A stretch of DNA of 64,000 nt from Marinobacterium weihaiense (GCF_019061305.1 NZ_JAHQZT010000002.1:62001-126000); one strand, 5' to 3'. Counted from the first letter of the stretch, positions 1 through 9,475 are shown. Numbers and translations are program-made. The notes: a model not told the origin generated them from the sequence alone.

Positions 1-681
1 CGCCAGCTCGGCCTTGTTGAACAGAGGCGTAGCACCGAATTCGGTAATGTTGGCCAGCAGGTGAGCACCGTTGATGCCCTTGGAGAACGCCTGATAGTCG
101 TCCAGCGTGTGCACCGCTTCAGCGAAGATACCGTCTGCACCGGCTTCCAGACATGCCTGGGCACGCTCTACCGCAGCATTTAGACCTTCCATCTGGAAGG
201 CATCGGTACGCGCCATGATGAAGAAGTCATCATCAGTGCGCGCGTCGACAGCCGCCTTGACACGGTCAACCATCTCTTCCAGAGAAACGATTTCCTTGTT
301 CGGGCGATGACCACAGCGCTTCTGCGCCACTTGGTCTTCAATATGAACAGCGGCAGCACCGCCCTTTTCCATTTCCTTGATGGTGCGAGCAATATTGAAA
401 GCACCACCCCAGCCGGTATCGATGTCGACCATCAGCGGCGTGTCAACGGCACTGGTGATGCGGCACACGTCTTCCAGCACGTCATTCATGGAGGTCATAC
501 CCAGATCGGGCAGGCCGTAGGAAGCGTTGGCGACACCGCCACCGGACAGGTAAATTGCCTGGTGACCCACACGAGTTGCCATCATTGCGTTGTAAGCATT
601 GACGGTACCAACGATCTGCAGCGGCTGGTTCTCAGCCAGCGCTTTACGGAAGCGCGCACCCGCAGTCAGTTTCTCAGCCAT
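1..681 (-). CDS. prpB: Methylisocitrate lyase PrpB (3' end off window)
   Basis: PrpB splits 2-methylisocitrate into pyruvate and succinate, the last step of the methylcitrate route for propionyl-CoA, in the cytosol. The window holds the first 227 codons; the C-terminal fifth or so lies beyond base 1. The isocitrate lyase/PEP mutase barrel is clear: [16 protein letters not shown] at residues 46-61, the metal-binding VDIDTGWGG near 85-93, and the catalytic loop KRCGH at 121-125 with C123, the active-site position in known PrpB enzymes. The ATG at 679-681 overlaps the end of the upstream GntR gene by 8 nt, so the two are very likely co-transcribed and coupled. PrpB is distinguished from AceA by its short length and lack of insertions. 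Confidence 0.93.
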   Translation of the reverse strand, partial: MAEKLTAGARFRKALAENQPLQIVGTVNAYNAMMATRVGHQAIYLSGGGVANASYGLPDLGMTSMNDVLEDVCRITSAVDTPLMVDIDTGWGGAFNIARTIKEMEKGGAAAVHIEDQVAQKRCGHRPNKEIVSLEEMVDRVKAAVDARTDDDFFIMARTDAFQMEGLNAAVERAQACLEAGADGIFAEAVHTLDDYQAFSKGINGAHLLANITEFGATPLFNKAELA

Positions 682-1396
682 GTTTATCCCCTTCTGGTTT
701 GATATCGGTTTCCAGCTTGGCTTCGATGTTGCGGCGCGCGGCACTGATATGGCGGCGCATCAGCATCTCGGCCAGTTCTTCGTCCCGTGACTCGATTGCA
801 TCGATAATCTGTCGATGCTCCTTGAGTGCACGTTTGGGGCGCGAGCTGGATACACTGAATTGATAACGGTACATGCGTACCAGGTGGTACAGGTCGTCAC
901 CGAGAAGTTCCAGCAGTTTGGAGTTCTTGCTGCCCTGCACGATTCGGTAATGGAAGTCGAGATCGCCTTCCTTCTGAAAGTAGGAGCGCCCTTCGCGCTG
1001 TTCGACGGAAGCCTCGTGCTCATCCAAGAGCTGCTTGAGACTGGCAATTTCGTCGTCCGTCATGTTCTGGGCCGCCTGACGGCAAGCCATGCCTTCAAGC
1101 GCTTCTCTTACACGATAAATCTCGATCAGTTCGTGTGCTGACAGCTTAACGACACGCGCGCCGACATGCGCCTTGCGCTCAACCAGGCGCCAGCCCTCAA
1201 GACGGCGAATGGCTTCACGCAGCGGGCCACGGCTGATACCGTAGGTCCGAGCCAGCTCAGGCTCACTGATCTTCTGTCCCGGAGGAATCTCGCCCTTGAC
1301 GATGGCTGTCACGATCTGACGGCACACGCGATCAGCCAGGGTTCGAGTTTCAGGTTCCAGTGGCACCACTTTTGGCTGCCCGCTTTTTTCATTCAC
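674..1396 (-). CDS. GntR-family (FCD/FadR-type) regulator of the propionate operon
   Basis: This is a 240-residue transcription factor with an N-terminal winged helix (about residues 15-80, including [20 protein letters not shown] and the recognition segment [12 protein letters not shown]) and a C-terminal all-helical FCD ligand domain (about 90-220, with the metal-ligand-like residues D and H in the LDFHYRI stretch). The start is GTG at 1394-1396 with only a weak upstream AGGGG. Its stop overlaps the prpB start, so it heads the prp operon. FCD regulators in this position usually repress methylcitrate genes and respond to a pathway metabolite; that role is inferred from context. A promoter and two TTGTC-type palindromes lie just upstream, which fits autoregulation. 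Confidence 0.88.
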   Translation of the reverse strand: MNEKSGQPKVVPLEPETRTLADRVCRQIVTAIVKGEIPPGQKISEPELARTYGISRGPLREAIRRLEGWRLVERKAHVGARVVKLSAHELIEIYRVREALEGMACRQAAQNMTDDEIASLKQLLDEHEASVEQREGRSYFQKEGDLDFHYRIVQGSKNSKLLELLGDDLYHLVRMYRYQFSVSSSRPKRALKEHRQIIDAIESRDEELAEMLMRRHISAARRNIEAKLETDIKPEGDKHG

Positions 1397-1419
1397 GTTT
1401 TACACAACCCCTGATCAAG

Positions 1420-1431
1420 ATTGTCGACAAT
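1420..1431. promoter_or_regulatory. Perfect 12-bp palindrome, probable GntR/FCD operator
   Basis: ATTGTCGACAAT is a perfect inverted repeat lying 24-35 nt upstream of the GTG start of the GntR gene. It falls roughly at +8 to +19 relative to the transcription start predicted from the promoter at 1445-1473. Short symmetric sites of this size are typical for FadR/VanR-type GntR regulators. That this gene's own product binds here is an inference. Confidence 0.6.
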
Positions 1432-1444
1432 ATTTTGAGAAACT

Positions 1445-1473
1445 AAGATACCGATGCCAATTCAGGCCGTCAA
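1445..1473 (-). promoter_or_regulatory. Sigma70-type promoter of the gntR-prp operon
   Basis: On the minus strand TTGACG (1473-1468) and TATCTT (1450-1445) are separated by exactly 17 bp, which places a transcription start near 1438. It sits between the two operator-like palindromes at 1420-1431 and 1491-1502 and drives the GntR gene and prpB. Confidence 0.55.
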
Positions 1474-1490
1474 CTCAACCAGACTGAAAA

Positions 1491-1502
1491 ATTGTCAACA
1501 TC
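1491..1502. promoter_or_regulatory. Second, imperfect copy of the TTGTC operator motif
   Basis: ATTGTCAACATC matches the palindrome at 1420-1431 in 9 of 12 positions. Its centre lies 71 bp away, about seven helical turns, upstream of the predicted -35 box. A pair of sites flanking a promoter suggests cooperative binding or looping, but this is inference. Confidence 0.4.
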
Positions 1503-1526
1503 AGACAAAAGTCTAGGGGGATTCCC

Positions 1527-2393
1527 TCAGCTAATGTGTTGATAGCGCTGCAGCTCATCATTCATGATCCGCGCGATCTGTCGCGGTTTCTGAAACGGCA
1601 GCGAATGATCCGTCCCGGGCACCATGAAGTAGTGCCAGTTCGGCATGCGTTCGGCCAGACTAAGATGCAACTGATGCATTAATTCAACACTCTGTCCACC
1701 AATGAAACTGCTGACATCGCCCTGCGCATGCAGCAGTTCGTCACGGTTCAGCCGGTTGATCGCATCCGTCACCGCATCCAGCGCATGTGCAAATCCCAGC
1801 GGGCGTAGCGCCAGTCGGCTGACTGCAACCGAGTCGGCCTGTGCCGTAACCTTGCGATTAGGTGAGATAGTATCCAGAAACTGACGAATGCCGCGCTCAC
1901 GATCATCCGAACGCAGATGAACGGCAGCAGCCGAATATTTACGGCGCAACTCGACCGTGCTGTCCCAGTCGGGACGGTCCAACACCGCCGATTCCAGCAG
2001 GTACTGCTTGCCAACCCGGTAGGGGTATCGCTGCTTCAGCAATAGGCTTACCAGCCCACCCAGAGAGTACCCGCCCAGATCAAACTGCCACCAACCGAGA
2101 TGGTCGACCAACGCCCCCATATCACTGACCAGCGTGTGGACGTCAAACGCATGCTCCTCCCCGTCCGGATAGCGGCTTTCGCCGGTACCGCGCAGATCCG
2201 GCACCAGTATTTCACGCCAGCCCTGCAGAAAGGCCGTCAACATATGCCAGGTATCACGCCCGGCCACACCGGCACCATGAATCAGCAGCAACCGTCGATC
2301 ATGCGCCACATCCGGGTTGCGGTACAGGCGGTAGCTCAGGTGCTGATCGGGAAGCGTCAAAACTGACGACTGAATATCAAAAGGGTGTTTCAT
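1527..2393 (-). CDS. Alpha/beta-hydrolase of unknown substrate
   Basis: This 288-residue protein has the alpha/beta-hydrolase core: oxyanion-hole segment LLIHGAG (36-42), VPDLRGTGES (64-73), nucleophile elbow GYSLGG with Ser110, and a C-terminal GTDHSLPF with the probable catalytic His263. In the strand where the acid of the triad normally follows a G-x-x-D motif, the sequence reads IGGQSVE (231-237), so the usual Asp position is Ser235 and no obvious replacement is visible apart from Glu237. No signal peptide is present, so it is probably cytosolic. It stands alone between the prp operon promoter and the divergent pabB. Esterase, lactonase or epoxide hydrolase activity are all possible; the substrate cannot be named. 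Confidence 0.75.
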   Translation of the reverse strand: MKHPFDIQSSVLTLPDQHLSYRLYRNPDVAHDRRLLLIHGAGVAGRDTWHMLTAFLQGWREILVPDLRGTGESRYPDGEEHAFDVHTLVSDMGALVDHLGWWQFDLGGYSLGGLVSLLLKQRYPYRVGKQYLLESAVLDRPDWDSTVELRRKYSAAAVHLRSDDRERGIRQFLDTISPNRKVTAQADSVAVSRLALRPLGFAHALDAVTDAINRLNRDELLHAQGDVSSFIGGQSVELMHQLHLSLAERMPNWHYFMVPGTDHSLPFQKPRQIARIMNDELQRYQHIS

Positions 2394-2503
2394 GAAAAAT
2401 AATCCTGCGTGTACATCCAGACGTCATTATAAGCGCGTACCTGACAGGTCTCGCCCCCCGCAGGCGGAACAGGCTAAAATAACCCTTTTGCCGAGGTTTC
2501 AGG

Positions 2504-3880
2504 TTGATCCAACAGCAGTACATCGATTATGACGTGAGCGCCCATGACCTGCTGGCGCGCATCCGACACCTGGGCCATCCGGTATTGCTGGACAGCAGCC
2601 AGCCGCAGGCTCTGGGGGGGCGCTATGACATCGTTTCAGCAGCGCCCGACCGTATCATCCGCTTCGGCCCACAAGGACTGCAACTGCTTGACAGCCGACT
2701 CCAGCCGCTGGACAACGCTCACACAGCCCCCTTTGCATGTCTGCAGCAGTGCCTGGACGAGCTGGGTAGACCCGATAACCCGCAAGCGTTGCCGTTCTGT
2801 GGTGGCATGATCGGCATTTTCGGCTACGACCTTGGCCGCGCCATTGAGCAGCTTCCCGAGCAGGCGGCCGCCGATATCGACTACCCCTGGCTGAACGTCG
2901 GTCGCTACCTCTGGGCAGTGATCATTGACCATCACACTCGCACCAGCCGATTGATCTTTCACCCGCTGGCAGACAGCGAACTGGTGAACCGAGTCAGGGA
3001 GAGCCTCTTGGTCGATCCTTGCCTATCCCGCACACCCGCGTTCAAGCTGCTGAAACCTTTTGTCAGCAATTTGAGTGCGGACGACTACCGCCGAGCCTTG
3101 CAGCGCATTGACGATTACATTCACGCGGGCGACTGCTACCAGATCAACTTTGCCCAGCGCTTTCAGGCTTCTTTCCAGGGGGATCCCTGGCAAGCATACA
3201 AAGCGCTGCGCCAGATTGCCCCCACACCGTTCGCGGCCTACATGGAGTCCGAACAGGGTGCGATCCTGTCGCTGTCACCCGAACGCTTCATGCTCAGCAC
3301 CCACAAAGGTGAAGTGGAAACACGCCCGATCAAGGGCACACGCCCGCGTGGCAAAACCCCCGCAGAGGATGAAGCTCTGGCACGGGAGCTGGCATCCTCC
3401 GGCAAGGATCGCGCCGAAAACCTGATGATCGTGGATCTCTTGCGCAACGATCTGAGCCGCAACTGCCAACCCGGCAGCATTGAAGTACCTCAGCTGTTCA
3501 GCCTGGAGCCTTACCCCAATGTGCACCACCTGGTCAGCGTCATTCGCGGACAGCTCAAACCTGACGCCGGCCCGCTGACGCTGCTGCGTGACGCCTTCCC
3601 GGGCGGCTCCATCACCGGCGCCCCGAAAATACGCGCCATGGAGATCATCGATGAGCTGGAACCCCATCGCCGTTCCATCTATTGCGGTTCCATCGGTTAC
3701 ATCAGCTGCTGCGGACGCATGGACACCAGCATCACCATCCGCACACTGCTGTGCAGCCAAGGCAATATTTATTGCTGGGCCGGCGGTGGGATAGTGGCGG
3801 ATTCGATTATCGAAGAGGAATATCAGGAGACCTTCAACAAGGTCAACAATCTGATCAAAACGCTGGAACAGCCAAACTGA
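2504..3880 (+). CDS. pabB: Aminodeoxychorismate synthase component I
   Basis: PabB converts chorismate to 4-amino-4-deoxychorismate using ammonia from the glutaminase PabA; this feeds p-aminobenzoate and folate synthesis. At 458 residues it has a typical length. The N-terminal anthranilate-synthase-I domain is followed by the chorismate-binding domain (about 190-455) with PIKGTRPRG, the run KDRAENLMIVDLLRND, and FPGGSITGAPK. The Lys of PIKGT marks PabB rather than TrpE, which has PIAGT. The start is TTG at 2504, with GAGG seven bases upstream; no in-frame ATG lies near. It is monocistronic, converging with the M23 peptidase gene. A G7 run at 2614-2620 lies early in the gene but the frame is intact. 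Confidence 0.93.
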   Translation: MIQQQYIDYDVSAHDLLARIRHLGHPVLLDSSQPQALGGRYDIVSAAPDRIIRFGPQGLQLLDSRLQPLDNAHTAPFACLQQCLDELGRPDNPQALPFCGGMIGIFGYDLGRAIEQLPEQAAADIDYPWLNVGRYLWAVIIDHHTRTSRLIFHPLADSELVNRVRESLLVDPCLSRTPAFKLLKPFVSNLSADDYRRALQRIDDYIHAGDCYQINFAQRFQASFQGDPWQAYKALRQIAPTPFAAYMESEQGAILSLSPERFMLSTHKGEVETRPIKGTRPRGKTPAEDEALARELASSGKDRAENLMIVDLLRNDLSRNCQPGSIEVPQLFSLEPYPNVHHLVSVIRGQLKPDAGPLTLLRDAFPGGSITGAPKIRAMEIIDELEPHRRSIYCGSIGYISCCGRMDTSITIRTLLCSQGNIYCWAGGGIVADSIIEEEYQETFNKVNNLIKTLEQPN

Positions 3881-3914
3881 AGTAGCATATCCCGGCATGA
3901 CCCCGGGGCCGAGA

Positions 3915-5150
3915 TCAGCCCTGGGGAGTCGCCATCTGAGACAACAAACGATCCTTGAGCGCATTGAAGGCAACGCGGTCTTCATCCCCCACGGCATCCG
4001 CCACCGGGATCGGCGCCTTCATGGCATTCACCGGACGACCATTAATATGCAGCTCGTAGTGCAAATGCGCGCCTGTGGAGCGACCTGAGTTACCGGTCAG
4101 AGCGATCTTCTGACCGCGACTCACTGTCTGCCCCTTGCGCACCAGCGCCTTGCTCAAATGCAGGAAGCGTGTCCGGTACTTTTCGCCGTGATCGATCACG
4201 ATATACAGGCCGGCATAGGGGTGGCGCGTTACGCGCGTGACCACACCATCACCGGTCGCCATCACCGGGGTGCCGATCGGTGTCGCAAAGTCCGTGCCGT
4301 TGTGCGGACGCACACGCCCGGTGACCGGGTGCTTGCGGTAGGGGTTGAAATGCGAGCTCAAACGGAACCGACGCTTGGTCGGGTACCGCATGAATGCACG
4401 TGCAAGGCTTTCACCATTGAGGTCGTAATAGTGCCCATCAAACATGAACGCCGTAAGTTCACGCGACCGGTTCAATACCCGCAAGCCTTCAAGGCGCATG
4501 TTGCCGGTTGCCTCACCATCGACATATTGCCTGGCGCGCACGACCTGGAACTGATCACCGGCACGCAGATCACGACGGAAGTTGATCTTGTCCTGCAAAA
4601 GCGCGGAAACACGCTGCACTTCCGCATCAGTCAGCCCGGCTCGCTTGGCGGATGTATAGAAGCTGCCATGAATTTCGCCCGCGACAACCTCTTCTTTCCA
4701 GTCACCTTCGATGCGTACATCACGATACTCAAAGGCCTCTTCACCCGCCCGAGTGAATACGACCTGATGTGCGGCACTGAAACGCAGCTCAAGCTGTTCA
4801 AGCCGGTCCTGACTAAGCCAAAAACCAAGCCTGTCACCGGGCTTGAGGGTATCCAGCGCCAGAATGGAAACATCACTTTCCAACACTTCGTACATCTGCT
4901 TTTGGGACACGCCCAGACGCTCGAAGATTGTACTCAGCGTATCCCCGGGCTGAATGGTGTAGACATAATCCGGGATACTGACTTCATGCAGTGCCTCGGG
5001 GTCTGTCGCCTGCATATCTGCCTGAGACATTTCAGGCAAATCCAGTGACAGCGAGTACTCCAGTGGCTGGTAGGAAAATGCCCCCAGCGTCAACGCCACC
5101 GCGGGCAAGAACACACCCAGCATCAAGGGCTTGCGCAGATATCGCTTCAT
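3915..5150 (-). CDS. M23-family peptidoglycan DD-endopeptidase (MepM-like) with LysM domain
   Basis: This is a 411-residue periplasmic or outer-membrane-facing enzyme that should cut peptide cross-links in peptidoglycan during cell growth. One N-terminal hydrophobic anchor (about residues 9-25) follows the basic start MKRYLRKP. A LysM/OapA-like segment comes next (YTIQPGDTLSTIFERLGVS), and the C-terminal M23 domain has the zinc ligands in RPHNGTDFATP and HLHYELHING. ATG at 5148-5150 is chosen because AGGAG lies 10 nt upstream; the longer TTG start would remove this site. It lies 47 nt after thrH, with a GC-rich hairpin in between. Catalytic residues appear intact, so it is probably an active hydrolase rather than a NlpD/EnvC-type activator. 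Confidence 0.88.
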   Translation of the reverse strand: MKRYLRKPLMLGVFLPAVALTLGAFSYQPLEYSLSLDLPEMSQADMQATDPEALHEVSIPDYVYTIQPGDTLSTIFERLGVSQKQMYEVLESDVSILALDTLKPGDRLGFWLSQDRLEQLELRFSAAHQVVFTRAGEEAFEYRDVRIEGDWKEEVVAGEIHGSFYTSAKRAGLTDAEVQRVSALLQDKINFRRDLRAGDQFQVVRARQYVDGEATGNMRLEGLRVLNRSRELTAFMFDGHYYDLNGESLARAFMRYPTKRRFRLSSHFNPYRKHPVTGRVRPHNGTDFATPIGTPVMATGDGVVTRVTRHPYAGLYIVIDHGEKYRTRFLHLSKALVRKGQTVSRGQKIALTGNSGRSTGAHLHYELHINGRPVNAMKAPIPVADAVGDEDRVAFNALKDRLLSQMATPQG

Positions 5151-5170
5151 AGCCAAGGGTCTCCTATATG

Positions 5171-5189
5171 GCCCCGGCAAAGCCGGGGC
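5171..5189 (-). terminator. Intercistronic GC-rich hairpin between thrH and the M23 peptidase gene
   Basis: GCCCCGGC-AAA-GCCGGGGC forms a perfect 8-bp stem with a 3-nt loop. No T-run follows on the minus strand. It begins just after the thrH stop and ends 5 nt before the ribosome binding site of the endopeptidase gene. It could be an attenuator, an mRNA-stabilising stem at the 3' end of thrH, or a translational control element. Confidence 0.45.
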
Positions 5190-5197
5190 GATTGAGC

Positions 5198-5815
5198 TTA
5201 CAGTGTCAGGTCGCGCACGCTGGCCCTGACAAACTCAGCCTTGAGGTCTTCATAGGTGTGCACGGCAGGGTACTGCGGGAACTCTTCGATCACGTTCTGC
5301 GGCGCGTGGAATAGAATTCCGACCTCGGCCTGAGCCAGCATGGTGGTATCGTTGTAGGAGTCACCGGTCGCAACCACGCGGTAGTTCAGCAGCTGAAACG
5401 CTCGAACAGATTGACGCTTGGGATCGCGCTGACGCAGGGTGTAGTCAGTGATGCGCCCTTCTTCGTTCACTTCCAGCTTGTGGCACAGCAGTGTCGGGTG
5501 GCCCAACTGCTTCATCAGTGGTGCAGCAAACTCGTAGAAGGTATCCGACAGAATCACGACCTGATAACGCTCGCGAAGCCAATCCACAAACTCACGTGCG
5601 CCTTCCAGTGGCGACAAGCGGCTGATGGTATCTTGAATCTGCGGCAGGGTAAGACCATGCTCGTCCAGAATGCGCAGACGCTGCTTCATCAGCACATCGT
5701 AGTCAGGAATATCCCGAGTGGTGGCCTTCAGCTCCTCAATGCCGGTTTCTTCCGCAAACGCGATCCAGATTTCAGGGATCAATACACCTTCCAGGTCAAG
5801 ACAAGCCAGTTCCAC
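5198..5815 (-). CDS. thrH: Phosphoserine phosphatase / homoserine phosphotransferase ThrH
   Basis: ThrH is a small HAD-superfamily enzyme known from Pseudomonas that dephosphorylates phosphoserine and can pass the phosphate to homoserine, linking serine and threonine synthesis. The protein is 205 residues, exactly the family length. The HAD motif I is CLDLEG with nucleophile Asp7 and Glu9, motif II is VVILSDTFYEF, and motif IV is TGDSYNDTTM. It sits between cysB (60 nt upstream) and the M23 endopeptidase gene on the same strand; the thrH-cysB neighbourhood recalls P. aeruginosa. The alternative, classical SerB, is longer and carries an ACT domain, which is absent here. Confidence 0.93.
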   Translation of the reverse strand: MELACLDLEGVLIPEIWIAFAEETGIEELKATTRDIPDYDVLMKQRLRILDEHGLTLPQIQDTISRLSPLEGAREFVDWLRERYQVVILSDTFYEFAAPLMKQLGHPTLLCHKLEVNEEGRITDYTLRQRDPKRQSVRAFQLLNYRVVATGDSYNDTTMLAQAEVGILFHAPQNVIEEFPQYPAVHTYEDLKAEFVRASVRDLTL

Positions 5816-5875
5816 GCGGGACGCCTCCAGTCAATTAATAATAGCCGCACAATTTACCCTGTCACCCGCATCCTT

Positions 5876-6911
<1,036 letters not shown>

Positions 6912-6918
6912 TTCCCTT

Positions 6919-8025
6919 TCAACCCTGGGGCCTCTGCTTCAGCCTGCGCATCTCTTCTTCAATTGCATCGCAGCGCTCCTCCAGCCCCTTGGCTCGCACC
7001 TGCGCCTTTTGAAGCGCCTCATCCCGCTCTTTCAGCTGGGCGCGCAATTGATTTTCACGCCGGACATATTCGGCCGCCTCACCGGCATGCTTCTGCTTCA
7101 GGCTGGTCAATTGAGTTTCCACGGTACGCAGCTGCTCTTCACAGCGTTTGCTGCGGTTAGTCTCTGAAAGCAGCTGCGCACCAAGACGCGCAACTTCACG
7201 TTGCTGCTGGGCATCACTGGACTTGTGCACATTGATGGCATCATCCTGTGAACGCAACTGGTTATTCATCGCTTCTACTCGAGCATCACGCTGAGCCAGC
7301 CGCGATTGCAGCTCGTGCATTTCACGTGTCAGCTCGGCCTCCTTGCGGCCGCTTTCATCTCGCAGTTTCTCCAAGGCATTGCGGTAGTGACGCATGTCGA
7401 CATCCACCTTGGCAAGCGCCTCCAAGCTGTGTCGCTTTTCGTCCCGAACCCGCTGGTCGAATACGCGCTTGGTATCTTCATGCGCCTTGCGCAGCTGCTC
7501 CAGTTCCTGCTCGGCATTCTGGCGTCGCTGCTTCTCTTGCACATGCAGTGTCGTCTGCCCCGCCAACTCCTGGCGCACCGCTGTCAGGTCAGCCTCGAGT
7601 GACTGTACGCGCTCCTGTGACTGATCCAGCTTCAGCTCTTGCTCGCGATAACGCTGCTCAAGCTCCTCGAGCGCGGCCTGGCTACGCTTCACGGCCTCAT
7701 CCCGCTCCCGCACAGCTTGCTCATCAACAGGCGACGTGCGCAAATGCTCGGCGCGCACTTCTTCGGTGGCCTCCTGAACGGCCTGCTGCCAAATCCGTCC
7801 GAATGCCTGCCGCATGGACTCGGGCATCTCTGACCCAACACTACGCGCATCACCGAAGCGAATGCGCCCAGACAGGGCGTACCACCACTCTTCAAGCACA
7901 GCCTCCAGATCAATATCGGCTATACATTCGAGACTCCGTGACAACCGTGACGCACTCGGCGCACGGCCCGACAGCAGGCACTGGTCGGCAGCGGCAAAGA
8001 TATCGGCCTTGAGCTGCTTATCCAT
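6919..8025 (-). CDS. KfrA-like DNA-binding coiled-coil protein
   Basis: The 368-residue product starts with a small domain resembling the N-terminal DNA-binding region of plasmid KfrA proteins (about residues 1-90: LKADIFAAADQCLLSGRAPSA, then the E-x-W-W segment EEWWYALSGRI). After about residue 105 the rest is a continuous charged heptad coiled coil with many Glu, Gln and Arg residues and no membrane segment. Plasmid KfrA binds its own promoter and builds a filament-like structure helping plasmid segregation; chromosomal homologues are poorly understood. ATG at 8023-8025 has AAGGA nine nt upstream and is preferred over a TTG 21 nt earlier, which would sit at the rluC stop. It follows rluC by 17 nt, so co-transcription is likely. 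Confidence 0.7.
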   Translation of the reverse strand: MDKQLKADIFAAADQCLLSGRAPSASRLSRSLECIADIDLEAVLEEWWYALSGRIRFGDARSVGSEMPESMRQAFGRIWQQAVQEATEEVRAEHLRTSPVDEQAVRERDEAVKRSQAALEELEQRYREQELKLDQSQERVQSLEADLTAVRQELAGQTTLHVQEKQRRQNAEQELEQLRKAHEDTKRVFDQRVRDEKRHSLEALAKVDVDMRHYRNALEKLRDESGRKEAELTREMHELQSRLAQRDARVEAMNNQLRSQDDAINVHKSSDAQQQREVARLGAQLLSETNRSKRCEEQLRTVETQLTSLKQKHAGEAAEYVRRENQLRAQLKERDEALQKAQVRAKGLEERCDAIEEEMRRLKQRPQG

Positions 8026-8042
8026 CAAGACGTTTCCTTCAT

Positions 8043-9011
8043 TCAATCTGAGTGACTTTCAGCCAGACGCGCAAGCGCGGCCTTCGTGCCTTCATCCAGA
8101 GGTGCTTCAACTTTGAGTCGCTCGCCGTCCGGCAGTGTCAGCTCCAGACGAGCCGCATGCAACATGAGCCGCTTGAGGCCCAGCTCGCGAAACACAAGAT
8201 TCTGTTCATCCGGCGTATACTTTATGTCGCCGACAATGGGATGACCGGCAAACTGGGTATGCACCCGGATCTGATGAGTGCGTCCCGTGAGTGGTCGCGC
8301 TTCGATCATTGTTGCCAGATCCTGGTATCGACGCAACAAGCGAAATTCGGTCACGGACGCCTTGCCATCCGGGTGGACCTTGACAATGCGCTCACCGGAC
8401 TTCAGTTCAAAACGTTGCAGGGGCGCGTCAACACGCTCTTTACGGCGCGACCAGCGCCCCACGACTAGCGCGTGATATACTTTATTGACCTTGCGCGAGC
8501 GCAGGGCATCATGCAGGTAACGTAACATGCTGCGCTTCTTGGCAACCATGATGCAACCAGAGGTATCACGGTCCAAACGGTGCACCAGTTCCAGAAAACG
8601 ACAATCCGGCCGAAGTTGGCGCAGAGCCTCGATCAGACCCAGGGTAACACCACTGCCACCATGCACGGCCAGACCGGCCGGCTTGTTAATGACCAGCAGG
8701 CTGTCACTTTCATACAGGATCGCACCATCGAGGTGCTGTGCCAGACCAGCGCCAACCGGAGCCGCCTCGCCGCGCTCGGCCACACGCACTGGCGGGATAC
8801 GAATCACGTCTCCAGCCTGAAGGCGCGTATCCGGTTTGACCCGTTTTTTGTTGACCCGAATTTCCCCCTTGCGAAGGATGCGATAGATCAGGCTCTTGGG
8901 CGCCCCCTTGAGGGCGGTACGCAGAAAATTGTCAACGCGCTGGCCGGACTGATCTTCGTCCACTTCCACAAAGCGGACCTTCTGTTGTTGCTGTACTTGG
9001 TTTTGCGCCAT
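8043..9011 (-). CDS. rluC: 23S rRNA pseudouridine(955/2504/2580) synthase RluC
   Basis: RluC makes three pseudouridines in 23S rRNA. The 322-residue protein has an N-terminal S4 RNA-binding domain (about 20-80, [20 protein letters not shown]) and a RluA-type catalytic domain with the signature HRLDRDTSG at 144-152, in which Asp147 is the expected nucleophile, and the RTHQIRVH segment in the C-terminal half. It is divergent from rne across 464 bp, the classic rne-rluC arrangement in gammaproteobacteria, and is followed closely by the KfrA-like gene. RluD is an alternative paralogue, but the location next to rne favours RluC. Confidence 0.93.
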   Translation of the reverse strand: MAQNQVQQQQKVRFVEVDEDQSGQRVDNFLRTALKGAPKSLIYRILRKGEIRVNKKRVKPDTRLQAGDVIRIPPVRVAERGEAAPVGAGLAQHLDGAILYESDSLLVINKPAGLAVHGGSGVTLGLIEALRQLRPDCRFLELVHRLDRDTSGCIMVAKKRSMLRYLHDALRSRKVNKVYHALVVGRWSRRKERVDAPLQRFELKSGERIVKVHPDGKASVTEFRLLRRYQDLATMIEARPLTGRTHQIRVHTQFAGHPIVGDIKYTPDEQNLVFRELGLKRLMLHAARLELTLPDGERLKVEAPLDEGTKAALARLAESHSD

Positions 9012-9031
9012 AAGGACGGATGGACTCTCAA

Positions 9032-9060
9032 TTGATGCCTTAGGGGTTAGCTGTTATATT
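9032..9060 (+). promoter_or_regulatory. Predicted rne promoter
   Basis: TTGATG (9032-9037) and TATATT (9055-9060) are separated by 17 bp on the plus strand. The predicted start near 9067 lies about 410 nt before the rne ATG, so the transcript would have a long untranslated leader, as known for E. coli rne (about 360 nt). Confidence 0.55.
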
Positions 9061-9475
9061 CTACCGATGCCGCAGGCGGTTGGCTTTAGTAAATTTGAAA
9101 TCCATGCAGCCGGCCCCGCCATTCACTCCGGACGAGTGGCCGCACAAGATCCGACCGACGGCATTACACAAGATTTTTCGTGAAACACAACACTTTCACG
9201 TAACGCTTTCACGACCTTCGAATGACGGAAGGTTCAGTTGGAGGTGAAGACGCACGCTGACCAGGAACCTGCCCGCCCGACCAGGCCGGTAGCACCAGCC
9301 AAAGACTATAACGACATAGGTCCGCGTTTCCTTCACTGCCGATAGTGGCAGCCCGCCGATTGCGAGGCTGCACGAGCGTCAGAGCCCGTTTGGCCACGCT
9401 CATCCAAAGACTGGACATTGATTTTCTCCCTCACTGCAGGGCGAGAAGCGTTGCGTTTATGAGAACGCACACAAC
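9061..9475 (+). promoter_or_regulatory. Long structured 5' leader of rne
   Basis: No credible gene lies in these 415 bases. Visible inverted repeats include CGTGAAA (9179-9185), which can pair with either of two TTTCACG copies (9194-9200 or 9207-9213); CTGCC/GGCAG at 9336-9351; and GAGCGT/ACGCTC at 9374-9401 with an inner GCC/GGC. Known rne leaders contain conserved hairpins that let RNase E cut its own mRNA and so autoregulate. Equivalence to those hairpins is inferred from position only. Confidence 0.55.

Noticed and set aside
3891-3907. CCCGG/CCGGG repeat between pabB and the M23 peptidase gene as a terminator
   Set aside because: Five-pair stem with no T-run on either strand; too weak to call.
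4158-5048. A 296-codon plus-strand frame opposite the M23 peptidase gene
   Set aside because: Antisense shadow of a gene with complete catalytic motifs; no family resemblance.
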